Shown: positions 1-7,447 of the stretch, one piece after another
Position numbering within the stretch: the first letter of the stretch is position 1
Layout: each line of letters starts with the position of its first letter
Source: JAIBBG01 sp043748015
GTDB lineage: Bacteria > Bacteroidota > Bacteroidia > Flavobacteriales_D > Sanyastnellaceae
DNA: 11,844 nt
Direction of reading: 5' to 3'
NCBI GenBank assembly: GCA_043748015.1
Contig: JAYTOA010000043.1
Location: 1 to 11,844 of the forward strand
The notes under the pieces: generated by a model
What the model saw: the letters and a program-made list of their open reading frames with translations, nothing else
Database searches by the model: none
Told to the model about the DNA's origin: nothing
Translations under genes and position numbers: made by a program

Positions 1-900
1 TATGCGCGCATGATGCAAGGCGAAAAATTTTTTCGCGAAATAGAATCAAATTGTTGGGACGAAGTTTTGCGTATTGAAGAATACGATCGATACCACACGC
101 AAGTGCAGGTAATATGCACCATTCCGGTGCTCTTTTCCTATTGGGCTCAACCAACAGATGGCCTGGTCATTTCAAAATTCCTAAACGATCACATTGCGGA
201 AATTGTGGCCAAACATTCTAAAAATTATGTTGGCCTTGGAACAATTCCGATGCAAGACACAGATCTTGCAATTGCTGAACTCGAACGATGTAAATCCATC
301 GGATTACATGGCGTACAAATCGGTAGCAATGTGAATCAAAAAAATCTGAGCGAAACTATTTTCAATCCAATATGGCAAGCCATGGAAGATCTGGACATGT
401 CCGTGCTGGTCCATCCATGGGACATGATGGGCCAGGAAGACATGAAAAAATATTGGCTGCCCTGGTTGGTTGGAATGCCTGCAGAAACTTCTCGTGCTAT
501 TTGCTCACTTATTTTTGGAGGTGTGATGGAACGGCATCCTAAAATCAGATTCAACTTTGCTCACTCAGGTGGTTCGTTTCTTCCGACTATTGGAAGAATT
601 GAACATGGTTTCAATTGCCGTCCTGATTTGGTGGCGATAGATAATCCGGTGAATCCACGTGAATACATCGGCAAGTTTTGGGTTGACAGTGCAACTCATG
701 ACGAAGCACTCTTTCGTTTTGTACTCGAAATGAAAGGATCGAAAAAAATCACTTTGGGAACTGACTATCCATTTCCACTAGGTGATCTCGAAGTCGGAAA
801 ATTCATTGAAGACATGGGTCTTGAAAAGACGGTCATTGATGACATTTTCGCCCTATCCACATTGGATTGGCTGAATATTTCAGCGGACAGATTTAAATGA
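1..900 (+). CDS. ACMSD-like amidohydrolase (2-amino-3-carboxymuconate-6-semialdehyde decarboxylase), 5'-truncated
   Basis: ACMSD removes the carboxyl group from 2-amino-3-carboxymuconate 6-semialdehyde, the ring-opened product of 3-hydroxyanthranilate, in tryptophan/kynurenine breakdown; it is a cytosolic zinc enzyme of the amidohydrolase superfamily. The frame is open from base 1, and alignment from memory to human ACMSD suggests about 40 N-terminal residues, including the first HxH metal motif, lie upstream; the ATG at 10 is probably internal. Numbering from that ATG, visible landmarks are ENCWD-like SNCWDEVLRI (13-22), FSYWAQP (42-48), VHPWD with the metal His135, KYWLPWLVGMPAET (147-160), FAHSGG with the catalytic-type His185, and GTDYPFPLG with metal Asp252. 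The match is collinear to the C-terminus, so ACMSD is favoured over a generic amidohydrolase_2 protein. No other kynurenine-pathway gene is in the window. It converges with the next gene, with 5 bp between stop codons. Confidence 0.9.
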   Translation, partial: YARMMQGEKFFREIESNCWDEVLRIEEYDRYHTQVQVICTIPVLFSYWAQPTDGLVISKFLNDHIAEIVAKHSKNYVGLGTIPMQDTDLAIAELERCKSIGLHGVQIGSNVNQKNLSETIFNPIWQAMEDLDMSVLVHPWDMMGQEDMKKYWLPWLVGMPAETSRAICSLIFGGVMERHPKIRFNFAHSGGSFLPTIGRIEHGFNCRPDLVAIDNPVNPREYIGKFWVDSATHDEALFRFVLEMKGSKKITLGTDYPFPLGDLEVGKFIEDMGLEKTVIDDIFALSTLDWLNISADRFK

Positions 901-915
901 GATTGCTATTTAAAT
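891..915. repeat. A/T-only inverted repeat across two convergent stop codons
   Basis: The 8-mer ATTTAAAT occurs at 891-898 and 908-915 with 9 bases between. Because it is self-complementary, the pair can form a hairpin on either strand. It arises because both converging genes end in the codons for Phe-Lys followed by a stop (TTTAAATGA on one strand, TTTAAATAG on the other). With no G/C pairs and no T-run it would be a weak bidirectional terminator at best, and coincidence is quite possible. Confidence 0.35.
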
Positions 916-1610
916 GCTACTGTACTGATTGAAATAATTTTCCCGGTTTTCTTCGACACGTAAAACGTATAGGGTATCTGCGTGTTCTTTTTAATTGACG
1001 TTGCCCACACAACCAACAACTGTTCTCCACTTGCTTTGATTTTATCGAAACGAAACCCTCCAATCTGATGCATCAGTGTTGGACCTTGTTTATTCTCCAC
1101 TTCTATCAGCGCATTTGTAAAAAGCGATAACACAGAATCTGTAACAGTAGTCAGATCCACACATCGCCGACGTTCTTCCGCACCTTGTGCAGCGGGTGCT
1201 TCAAGAAAATCAGTGATTACCGGCATGAGAGTGATTGCCTCTTCAATAAACTTTATTGAATAGGTTTTCTCCTCCAGTCCTTGGCCACGATCAAACAGCA
1301 CTTGAACCTCATTGAATTTCTGACGAGTTTCCAACTTTACATTCTGAATCAAAGCCATCGCGGCTGTAGAAGTAATTGCATCTGCAGGATATTCGTCGTC
1401 GACAGATTCAATTCTTCCTAAATTGATGCGAACCATATTAGAGCGTTGGCCATCTTCACCAACTTTAGCATCAAAAACAATGTTGGGAGCAACTGCTCCA
1501 TGAATTGACGCGGCCACAACGGCGGCCTGTTTCCACTCATCCGACACTTCATTGCATCCGAATAAAAAGAAGACAAAACCTAAACAAAAAATCAAGACAA
1601 TTTTATTCAT
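906..1610 (-). CDS. Predicted lipoprotein of unknown function, 234 aa
   Basis: I do not recognise this family. The start at 1610 is chosen because it gives a classic lipoprotein signal peptide: MNK, a hydrophobic stretch and the lipobox LFGC with Cys19 as the lipidation site. An ATG at 1694, just 4 bp past the preceding stop codon, is in frame but would add 28 polar and aromatic residues ahead of the signal. The mature protein, probably anchored in the outer membrane or at the periplasmic face, begins with acidic NEVSDE, contains charged helical segments (EERRRC near residue 150) and ends with a strand-rich region rich in Tyr, Thr and Ile (TFYVSKKTGKII). No catalytic motif is apparent. It is last in the minus-strand run, 88 bp after the FkbM-type gene, and may share its transcript. 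Confidence 0.75.
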   Translation of the reverse strand: MNKIVLIFCLGFVFFLFGCNEVSDEWKQAAVVAASIHGAVAPNIVFDAKVGEDGQRSNMVRINLGRIESVDDEYPADAITSTAAMALIQNVKLETRQKFNEVQVLFDRGQGLEEKTYSIKFIEEAITLMPVITDFLEAPAAQGAEERRRCVDLTTVTDSVLSLFTNALIEVENKQGPTLMHQIGGFRFDKIKASGEQLLVVWATSIKKNTQIPYTFYVSKKTGKIISISTVAFK

Positions 1611-1698
1611 GTTGTATTGGAAATATGTGTGCGAAAATAACAGTGTCGAACTTCTGAAATTGAACCCAGGCTGAATCGAATCAGAAAAAATCATTCAA

Positions 1699-2424
1699 TC
1701 ACAACAATCTGGTCGCTATTATTTTTCCGAAATTCAATCCACGGGTTGTTTTTTCATAATGAAATTTCACGATTCGAAAACCCATTTTGACCAACTTTTC
1801 TGACAAGACATTTCCAGTAAATCTAGCGTCTTTCAGGTCATGAAACTCCATAGAAATAGTGGTGACATTTTCAAATGCTACTGAGTCAGCGTCCAACAGA
1901 ATTGCATACTCTGCTCCTTCGCAGTCTAGTTTTAAAAAATCAATTCGACTCAATTTTTCTTCAACGATTATTTGAGCAAGCGTTGAGGTTCGCACTGGAA
2001 TGCTATCTGCTTTCACTTCATTCAAAGCATAATTTGCAATCAAAGAACTGTTCACGCTATTTCCGAGATACAATGACGTTTCACCCACTTCTGCACTGAC
2101 AGCCACATTCAGTGATTTCACGTTCTCAATTCTTTGATCGAATAGATTTTTCTGCAGTAAAGTAAAATTGGTCGGATCAGGTTCGATAGCAAAAATTCTG
2201 GATGACTTGTCAGAATTCAGATGTGCGAAAATGGAGAAATACCCATAATGAGCGCCAACATCAACGATAATTGCGGACTCGTAAAAGGGAAAGAAATCCG
2301 CGTACTCGCGGTCTTCAAAAATTGATTTGAGAAGATAAAGTGTTTGTTTGTTGTACGCGTAACTCAACGTAAGTCCGTTAGCCGCACAAATTGCTTGAAA
2401 GTGTTTATGGTCTTTTTGAAACAA
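1699..2424 (-). CDS. FkbM-family SAM-dependent methyltransferase, non-ATG start
   Basis: FkbM-type enzymes O-methylate sugars or other small molecules using S-adenosylmethionine; the substrate here cannot be inferred. Visible motifs, numbered from the TTG at 2424, are the SAM-binding loop VDVGAHYG (54-61), the acidic ribose-binding EPDP (81-84), and IDFLKLDCEGAE (161-172), the strong signature of the family, followed by SMEFHDL (191-197). The 241-aa length is normal. There is no ATG anywhere near the 5' end in this frame: the frame opens after a TAA about 54 bp upstream of the TTG, so initiation is at TTG or another non-canonical codon. An ATG lies nearby in a different frame, so a small frameshift or a sequencing error cannot be excluded. 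No glycosyltransferase neighbours are visible to indicate a polysaccharide locus. The gap to the cyclase upstream is 72 bp. Confidence 0.85.
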   Translation of the reverse strand: MFQKDHKHFQAICAANGLTLSYAYNKQTLYLLKSIFEDREYADFFPFYESAIIVDVGAHYGYFSIFAHLNSDKSSRIFAIEPDPTNFTLLQKNLFDQRIENVKSLNVAVSAEVGETSLYLGNSVNSSLIANYALNEVKADSIPVRTSTLAQIIVEEKLSRIDFLKLDCEGAEYAILLDADSVAFENVTTISMEFHDLKDARFTGNVLSEKLVKMGFRIVKFHYEKTTRGLNFGKIIATRLL

Positions 2425-2496
2425 TAGTTTGAAGAATAAGATTCCAAGAAAATAGTCTCGGAAAACATTGCGATATTAAAAGAATATTGCCCAATT

Positions 2497-4374
2497 CTAC
2501 AAATCATCGCTTTGAATTGTCTTCAAGAGTTCTGATCGAGTGCTGGCCAGACTTCTCGCCACATAATACATTTTCATGACACCTTTGTTTTTCGCTATCA
2601 CCTCACCCCTGCTTTCAAATTGAAGATCAGGAATGCCCTTTACCAGCTCATAGGTAGCATCAGAAATATTCACTCTTCCAACATCTCCTGAAGACTCCAT
2701 ACGGGCAGCAATATTGACGGTATCACCCCAAACGTCATACTGAAACTTTCTCTCGCCCACGACACCAGCGACCACCGATCCACTATGAATTCCAGCGCGC
2801 ATTTCAAATGTTGTCAAGCCTGATTTAGCGAATTGCCGCGATCTATCCATAATGAAAGCTTGCATTTCAAGCGCTGCATATATTGCATTTTCCGGAACAT
2901 GCATTCGCTTATCAGGCAAACCACACACAGCCATATATGCATCTCCAATGGTTTTGATTTTCTCTAAACCATACTTCCCCACTATGCCATCAAAAGCCCT
3001 GAAACAAGCATCCAGTTCAGAAACTAGATCGGCCGCAGTTAGCTTTTCCGCATGCATTGTAAACTCTTTGAAGTCAGTGAATAGTATTGTTGCACATTCG
3101 AATTCCTTTGCAGTTGCCTTTCCCGAAACTATTAATTCTTCAGCGACCTCAAAAGGCAAAATGTTTTTGAGTAATTCATCCGAACGTTGACGTTCAATTT
3201 GGATCATATCATTTTTTTGCTGTAATAAATTTCTATTTCTGCTTATGATTCGATAACGATTAATCAGGAATAAAACTGCGCACAACAACAAACCTGCGCC
3301 CGCATACATCGCATTTCTTGCACGGCTGATACGCACATTACTCAATTCAACATTGAGTTTTTGCAATGTAAGTTCATCAATCTGCCGCCCCTTTTGAGCT
3401 GATTCATACTTCTCTTGCACGTCGGTAATAGCGTTTACTTTCTCCATAGAAAATAGACTATCAGTTATCAGTTGAAACTTCAATTGATACTCATATGCCT
3501 TCTTATAATCACCCATTTTGTTATGCAGAAATGCATAGCTTTTATTCAATTGACTCTGCATTTGAAGATTGCTAACTGACATATATTTTTCGCATGAATC
3601 CAAGTATTGCAGTGCAATTTTGTATTCACCGAGATCTTGATGAACGCCTGACAAATTCAAATAAGTATCAACGAGAATCGGGATATAGTTACGCGATTTT
3701 GCCGATGAAAGCGCCTCAGAAAAATAGTTCAATGCATCCGTATATCGACCCGTCAATGCACAAAGAGTACCGAGGTTAACAAACGATTTTTCAAAGTGTA
3801 GACTATCCTTGTATTGACTGGCCATTGTGTTGATATCCGCGAAGGCTTTTTCCGCATCTGTTAAGTCTCCTAAGCTTGCGTTAGCAATGGCTTTATTGGT
3901 TAAAAGATTAAAATAAACTCTACGGGAAGAAGCGATACTTGTCCATGAATGATTCCAAAGCGATAGGCCAACATTCGACAAACTATCTGCCTTTTCAAAT
4001 TCAGAAAAACTTATTTGTACGGCTGACATAAAGCTATAACATTCAAGAATGTCAGTACTATCGCAAGCGGAAGCAAAATGACTTTGCACCCAGAGTAAAT
4101 AAGTCATGGCAGAATCGAGGTCACCCATTAAATCAAAAATGATTGACTTGTAATTCATTGCTTTGATTATTCCACAAGTGTCGCTCGCTATTCGATACTC
4201 ATTCAGAAGTGAGTCAAGTATATTCCGCCGTTTAGGCAATGAAAGAGAAGAGTTGTTATAAATTTCGTAAACCCCGCCATATTCAGATTCCCTCTTTCCA
4301 GGAATTCTGTCTTGTGAAATGGATGTCATCACAAAAGCAAAACAGATCAAGCATGTCAACCCAAAATTTTTCAT
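2497..4374 (-). CDS. Membrane class III adenylate cyclase with periplasmic TPR domain
   Basis: This protein converts ATP to cAMP. From the chosen ATG at 4374 it has 625 residues: a signal peptide (residues 1 to about 21), TPR-like helical repeats (about 40-310, with recognisable GDLDSAM, GRYTDALNYFSEAL, LGEYKIALQYL and MGDYKKAYEY helices), a coiled segment, a transmembrane helix (about 355-372), a signalling helix, and a C-terminal catalytic domain (about 405-605). Metal aspartates are Asp434 (LFTDF) and Asp478 (IGDAYM). Lys474 and Asp547 (QYDVWG) are the adenine-selecting pair, and Asn554 and Arg558 (VNIAARMES) are the transition-state residues, so an active adenylate rather than guanylate cyclase is predicted. 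The TPR part probably senses something in the periplasm. Alternative starts are the ATG at 4416, 8 bp past the previous stop codon, or a TTG at 4428 overlapping it; 4374 gives the best signal peptide. Confidence 0.9.
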   Translation of the reverse strand: MKNFGLTCLICFAFVMTSISQDRIPGKRESEYGGVYEIYNNSSLSLPKRRNILDSLLNEYRIASDTCGIIKAMNYKSIIFDLMGDLDSAMTYLLWVQSHFASACDSTDILECYSFMSAVQISFSEFEKADSLSNVGLSLWNHSWTSIASSRRVYFNLLTNKAIANASLGDLTDAEKAFADINTMASQYKDSLHFEKSFVNLGTLCALTGRYTDALNYFSEALSSAKSRNYIPILVDTYLNLSGVHQDLGEYKIALQYLDSCEKYMSVSNLQMQSQLNKSYAFLHNKMGDYKKAYEYQLKFQLITDSLFSMEKVNAITDVQEKYESAQKGRQIDELTLQKLNVELSNVRISRARNAMYAGAGLLLCAVLFLINRYRIISRNRNLLQQKNDMIQIERQRSDELLKNILPFEVAEELIVSGKATAKEFECATILFTDFKEFTMHAEKLTAADLVSELDACFRAFDGIVGKYGLEKIKTIGDAYMAVCGLPDKRMHVPENAIYAALEMQAFIMDRSRQFAKSGLTTFEMRAGIHSGSVVAGVVGERKFQYDVWGDTVNIAARMESSGDVGRVNISDATYELVKGIPDLQFESRGEVIAKNKGVMKMYYVARSLASTRSELLKTIQSDDL

Positions 4375-4424
4375 CACATTACTTTTTCTCTTGCAAAACG
4401 AGGTGAAAAAATCCATTGTAAAAA

Positions 4425-4856
4425 TCAAAGAGCTATACCCTTGGAAAAGACATACACTGTAGTCTGCCCTCCCGGTTTTCTTGGCCTTATGGCAATTTTA
4501 ACCGAAGGTGGCCAATCCTTTAGATCTTGAAAAATATACCGGAAGCCACTTTCAAGATTGTCGTATTCTAGGCCATCACCTGTGTTCACCGCCACTCCCG
4601 GTTCTCGATTATCAATAAGGTATTCGAATTCGGCATCTATATGAGTGCTGTCCACCGGATCAGTTTCGTCAACACCCATTACTGAAAGGATAATAATATA
4701 ATCGTCTTCAGGTTTCACCGGATTCTGCACAGCAAAACTCGCCTCGAATCGAACCTTGATATCGCTCCTGTCGATGTTTGGCTCCAGAAAGTACTCTACT
4801 TCTTTTTTAAATGTTGGACGACCTAAAAGATCGTCGTACTCTGCTTCTAGTGACAT
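4425..4856 (-). CDS. Small protein of unknown family, paralog of the 165-aa gene upstream (143 aa)
   Basis: I do not recognise the family. There is no signal peptide or membrane segment, so it is probably cytosolic. The protein is acidic and strand-rich. It aligns along its length with the neighbouring 165-aa protein: DIKVR (32-36), PV (46-47), then a strand ending in G with DP about 5 residues later (IILSVMG to TDP), THIDAEFEYL (71-80), a GD pair before YDNLESGF (98-105), and the near-identical end TVYVFSKGI (133-141). It starts at ATG 4856. Its stop codon lies just upstream of, or overlaps, possible starts of the adenylate cyclase gene, so co-transcription and translational coupling are likely. 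This suggests a link to cAMP signalling, but that is inference from position only. Confidence 0.75.
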   Translation of the reverse strand: MSLEAEYDDLLGRPTFKKEVEYFLEPNIDRSDIKVRFEASFAVQNPVKPEDDYIIILSVMGVDETDPVDSTHIDAEFEYLIDNREPGVAVNTGDGLEYDNLESGFRYIFQDLKDWPPSVKIAIRPRKPGGQTTVYVFSKGIAL

Positions 4857-4857
4857 A

Positions 4858-4871
4858 TTAGTTGGTTTTAG
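4858..4871 (-). promoter_or_regulatory. Leader motif shared by the two unknown paralogs, copy B
   Basis: On the minus strand the bases just before the ATG at 4856 read CTAAAACCAACTAA. The same motif, with one difference (CTAAAACCAATTAA), lies just before the paralogous gene at 5451. The position next to the start codon suggests a translational leader element or simply a remnant of the duplication. It is not a Shine-Dalgarno sequence. Confidence 0.4.
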
Positions 4872-4953
4872 TTAATGCATCAATGAGTGAAATAAAAGCA
4901 TGTAATGCTCAGAAATTCGATTTTTCAGCAAGCAAGATTCACCTATCCGCTGA

Positions 4954-5451
4954 TCATTTACCCATAAAAAATCGCTTCAAGAAATTTAAAAAGCGCACAA
5001 AAATTGGAGTTTCAGTACCAATTCCTTTTGAAAAAACATAGACGGTATTCTGCCCGCCTCCTTGACCTTTTACACCCACTTGGGCCTGAATTCTATTGGG
5101 CGCAGAAGTGAGGTTGGTGAAAGTCAGCAAAAAAGCACTTTTGAGGTTTCCGAATTGATTTGCATCCCCACTGCGAACAGAAAACCCTTGCGTAGATGAA
5201 TTTGAGATGACTGTAAAAGCAGTATCAAGGTGAGTACATTTTAGTGGATCAGGATCACTTAATCCTATGATCTCGATTACGACTCTGAAAACATCTTTTG
5301 ATGTGACAGGATCGACAATCTTATCGCTTCCTGCGACACGCACAGTGATGTCATTTCTAATAGGCCCACTTGTAGTAGCGTGACCATATGGCGGAGAATA
5401 ACCTGTTGGGACCGAAACTCCAGTTGTAACATAAGTGACAGAAATAGCCAT
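4954..5451 (-). CDS. Small protein of unknown family with basic amphipathic C-terminal tail (165 aa)
   Basis: I do not recognise the family. It is a paralog of the 143-aa protein downstream, sharing NDITVR (33-38), PV, IEIIGLSDPDP (59-69), THLDTAF (73-79), SGDANQFGNLKSAFL (94-108) and NTVYVFSKGI (135-144). The first 30 residues are rich in Thr, Val, Pro and Tyr and have no signal peptide character. The last 18 residues (about 148-165, PIFVRFLNFLKRFFMGK) alternate aromatic/aliphatic with Arg and Lys and look like a membrane-binding amphipathic helix that the paralog lacks. The ATG at 5451 is used; the shared leader motif lies directly upstream. Spacing is 84 bp after the M23 peptidase gene and 97 bp before the paralog. 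Confidence 0.75.
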   Translation of the reverse strand: MAISVTYVTTGVSVPTGYSPPYGHATTSGPIRNDITVRVAGSDKIVDPVTSKDVFRVVIEIIGLSDPDPLKCTHLDTAFTVISNSSTQGFSVRSGDANQFGNLKSAFLLTFTNLTSAPNRIQAQVGVKGQGGGQNTVYVFSKGIGTETPIFVRFLNFLKRFFMGK

Positions 5452-5454
5452 GGT

Positions 5455-5468
5455 TTAATTGGTTTTAG
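5455..5468 (-). promoter_or_regulatory. Leader motif shared by the two unknown paralogs, copy A
   Basis: The minus strand reads CTAAAACCAATTAA immediately before the start at 5451, matching 13 of 14 bases with the motif before the start at 4856. The rest of the two leaders is not obviously alike, so the motif has either been kept by selection or is the best-preserved piece of the duplication. Confidence 0.4.
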
Positions 5469-5535
5469 CATGGCTAATGTAAATGAAATGTCACTCCCCA
5501 CAAAAAAAATTCCATCGGTCAGAAGACATCAACTA

Positions 5536-7290
5536 TCACCAATCAAAGACACTGCTGTACTTCTTCTCATTTCCCACAGCATCTATGATTGTCAATTCAA
5601 AAGTATGTCTGCCGTGAGAGAGAAATTTCTCATCGAAGTAATAAGTAAGCCGACTGCTTTTAGCGTCGTATTCCATCAACGCCCAGTTGCCATCGATTTT
5701 AGGAATAATCTGATCAATACCCGACAATCCATCGGAGATGCGCATTGAAAATTGTGACCTTCCTTTCATTGTTGTCGCAAAATCAATTATTGTCACGGCT
5801 GGAGCAATGCTATCCGTTTTCAATGCAAAATATCCGAGGTAAGTTGGTTGTGCAGTGATCCAACCCTGGTCATACTTTCCGCCCTCACTGATCACTTTGT
5901 TCTTGTCGGGATCGTATCGCACGACTATAGTTTTGTTTTCAAAACCAGGCTTCACTTTATCAGCTCTGATGGCAAGGTCGTACGAATTATGAACCGGCTC
6001 ATAAGCAGACGCAATCAAATAAGTAATCCCTCCGACAACATTCTCCATCTTGCTCATTTTCTTGAGTGTCAGGTCGAGATCTTCATACAAGGTATAAGCC
6101 TTCAATGACATTTTTACTTCCTCAGTTACAATTGCATTGTCCTTTTCCCAATTCCATGACGCCAGGACATCCTTCGCCGGAACATGCTTTCCGGGAGGTT
6201 TATCCAGCGCCTGCACCTTAAATTTTATCGTACTTACATTGCCCATTATGTCGAGAACGCGATACTCGCATTGGTGCAATTTGCCATCCCTAAAACTTAC
6301 TATTCCATCATTGACAAGGTTCTCATAAATGTCCAATGGATTTCCAGGCAAGCGATAAGATCCGTGAATAGAACTCTTGTGTTTTTTGAATCGCTCATAT
6401 ATAGTATGTGCATTCATTGCTCTATTGGTGGTGAAATCAAGTCGATCCATGCGCTGACCATAAACCTGAAGACTGTCAACGAAAAAATCAATGCGATAAA
6501 TACCACATCGATTCTCATTGCCATCGAGCATGTCAGTTGTGTGCACAGCAAATCCAAAATCTCCATAAACCTTTGCCGGAACCTGATTGGCAAGCAAGCA
6601 ATTTCCACTGCTTGATTTGGATGCGTAGGAAACCGGAATTTGATTTCCATTCACCCATGCACTATCGGAAACAGGGACAATCCAGATTCCAGAAATAGAA
6701 GGAGCAATTTTATCTTTGACAATCAAACCAAAAAGCAAAGGATTCACCACCCTTTCCGAAATAGTTTCTCTGATTTCAAAATGCAAATGCGGGCCGCCAC
6801 TACCCCCGCTATTGCCCGACATGGCAATCATTTCACCTTTTGATATTGGCAATAAAGTGGAATCCGGAAATAGATCGACGCTGAACGATTGCAACTTGTA
6901 TTGCTGTTGTTTTACCCAACTATCAATCTTGGGAGCGTATTTACTCAAGTGACCATAAACGGATGTATAACCATTGGGATGCGTAACGTACAGTGCATAT
7001 CCGTATCCAAATGGAGAAACTTTTACGCGACTGATATAACCGTCAGCAACGGAAACGACCTTCAATCCTTCACGCTGTTCCGTCTTGATATCAAGTCCGG
7101 CATGAAAGTGATTGGTGCGCAATTCACCAAAATTTCCGGACAGATTCAATGGAATGTCGAGCGGCGCTCGGAAGTAATCTTTTGGATAATCTTTTACTTG
7201 ACCGAAAATCGATTTGCCGCATACAAGGATTAGCCAAGCCATGAGTATGATAGCCTTAATAATTCTGAGTCGCCTATTCTCTGAAAACAT
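5536..7290 (-). CDS. Exported M23-family metallopeptidase with large C-terminal region
   Basis: M23 (LytM/lysostaphin-type) enzymes are zinc peptidases that usually cleave peptidoglycan cross-links. The 584-aa protein begins with a signal peptide (about 1-31, cationic NRRLR then a hydrophobic core), so it acts in the periplasm. The peptidase domain lies at about 45-190: zinc ligands His63 and Asp67 (HAGLD) and His170, with catalytic histidines His114 (YGHLSKY) and His168 (GPHLHFEI). All are present, so it should be active rather than an EnvC-like pseudoenzyme. The linker between His114 and the HLH motif is about 20 residues longer than in compact LytM domains. The rest (about 195-584) is beta-rich; it starts with DKIAPSISGI and ends with an Ig-like module (APAVTIIDF to FELTIIDAVGN). 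It is divergent from the zapA operon. ATG at 7290 is well supported by the signal peptide. Confidence 0.92.
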   Translation of the reverse strand: MFSENRRLRIIKAIILMAWLILVCGKSIFGQVKDYPKDYFRAPLDIPLNLSGNFGELRTNHFHAGLDIKTEQREGLKVVSVADGYISRVKVSPFGYGYALYVTHPNGYTSVYGHLSKYAPKIDSWVKQQQYKLQSFSVDLFPDSTLLPISKGEMIAMSGNSGGSGGPHLHFEIRETISERVVNPLLFGLIVKDKIAPSISGIWIVPVSDSAWVNGNQIPVSYASKSSSGNCLLANQVPAKVYGDFGFAVHTTDMLDGNENRCGIYRIDFFVDSLQVYGQRMDRLDFTTNRAMNAHTIYERFKKHKSSIHGSYRLPGNPLDIYENLVNDGIVSFRDGKLHQCEYRVLDIMGNVSTIKFKVQALDKPPGKHVPAKDVLASWNWEKDNAIVTEEVKMSLKAYTLYEDLDLTLKKMSKMENVVGGITYLIASAYEPVHNSYDLAIRADKVKPGFENKTIVVRYDPDKNKVISEGGKYDQGWITAQPTYLGYFALKTDSIAPAVTIIDFATTMKGRSQFSMRISDGLSGIDQIIPKIDGNWALMEYDAKSSRLTYYFDEKFLSHGRHTFELTIIDAVGNEKKYSSVFDW

Positions 7291-7374
7291 ATTCTGCGAA
7301 ATTCAACAAGCATGCCTTTATAGTGTGTAAGGTATAATTTGAAATATCAACACTTGTTCTAGGAAAAAAGAAGG

Positions 7375-7404
7375 TTGTTGTTTCGTGAGAAACTTCTACA
7401 TTTG
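7375..7404 (+). promoter_or_regulatory. Bacteroidota-type promoter of the coiled-coil/zapA/rny operon
   Basis: TTG at 7375-7377, a 19-base spacer and TACATTTG at 7397-7404 match the Bacteroidota housekeeping promoter (TTG near -33, TAnnTTTG near -7) exactly. Transcription would begin near 7410, leaving a short leader of under 40 bases before the ATG at 7448. The spacer also contains GTTTC-GTGA-GAAAC (7380-7393), an inverted repeat that could be an operator or chance. Confidence 0.7.
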
Positions 7405-7447
7405 ACCACCAAACGTTGTTTTTCAAATCATTTCAAAAACCTTCCGA

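Noticed and set aside
1611..1694. Extended N-terminus of the 234-aa lipoprotein from ATG 1694
   Set aside because: It would place 28 mainly polar and aromatic residues in front of a clear lipoprotein signal peptide; the ATG at 1610 is a better start.
2440..2475. A/T-rich hairpin after the adenylate cyclase gene (ATATT/AATAT region) as a terminator
   Set aside because: The stem has a mismatch, is mostly A/T and lacks a following T-run on the minus strand.
5380..5748. 122-aa plus-strand frame across the M23 and 165-aa gene boundary
   Set aside because: It is antisense to two well-supported genes and shows no protein-like features; other long antisense frames in 5848-7233 and 6184-6615 were rejected for the same reason.
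7291..7374. Minus-strand promoter for the M23 peptidase
   Set aside because: No match to TAnnTTTG with fewer than two mismatches at a sensible distance from the start at 7290 was found on the minus strand.
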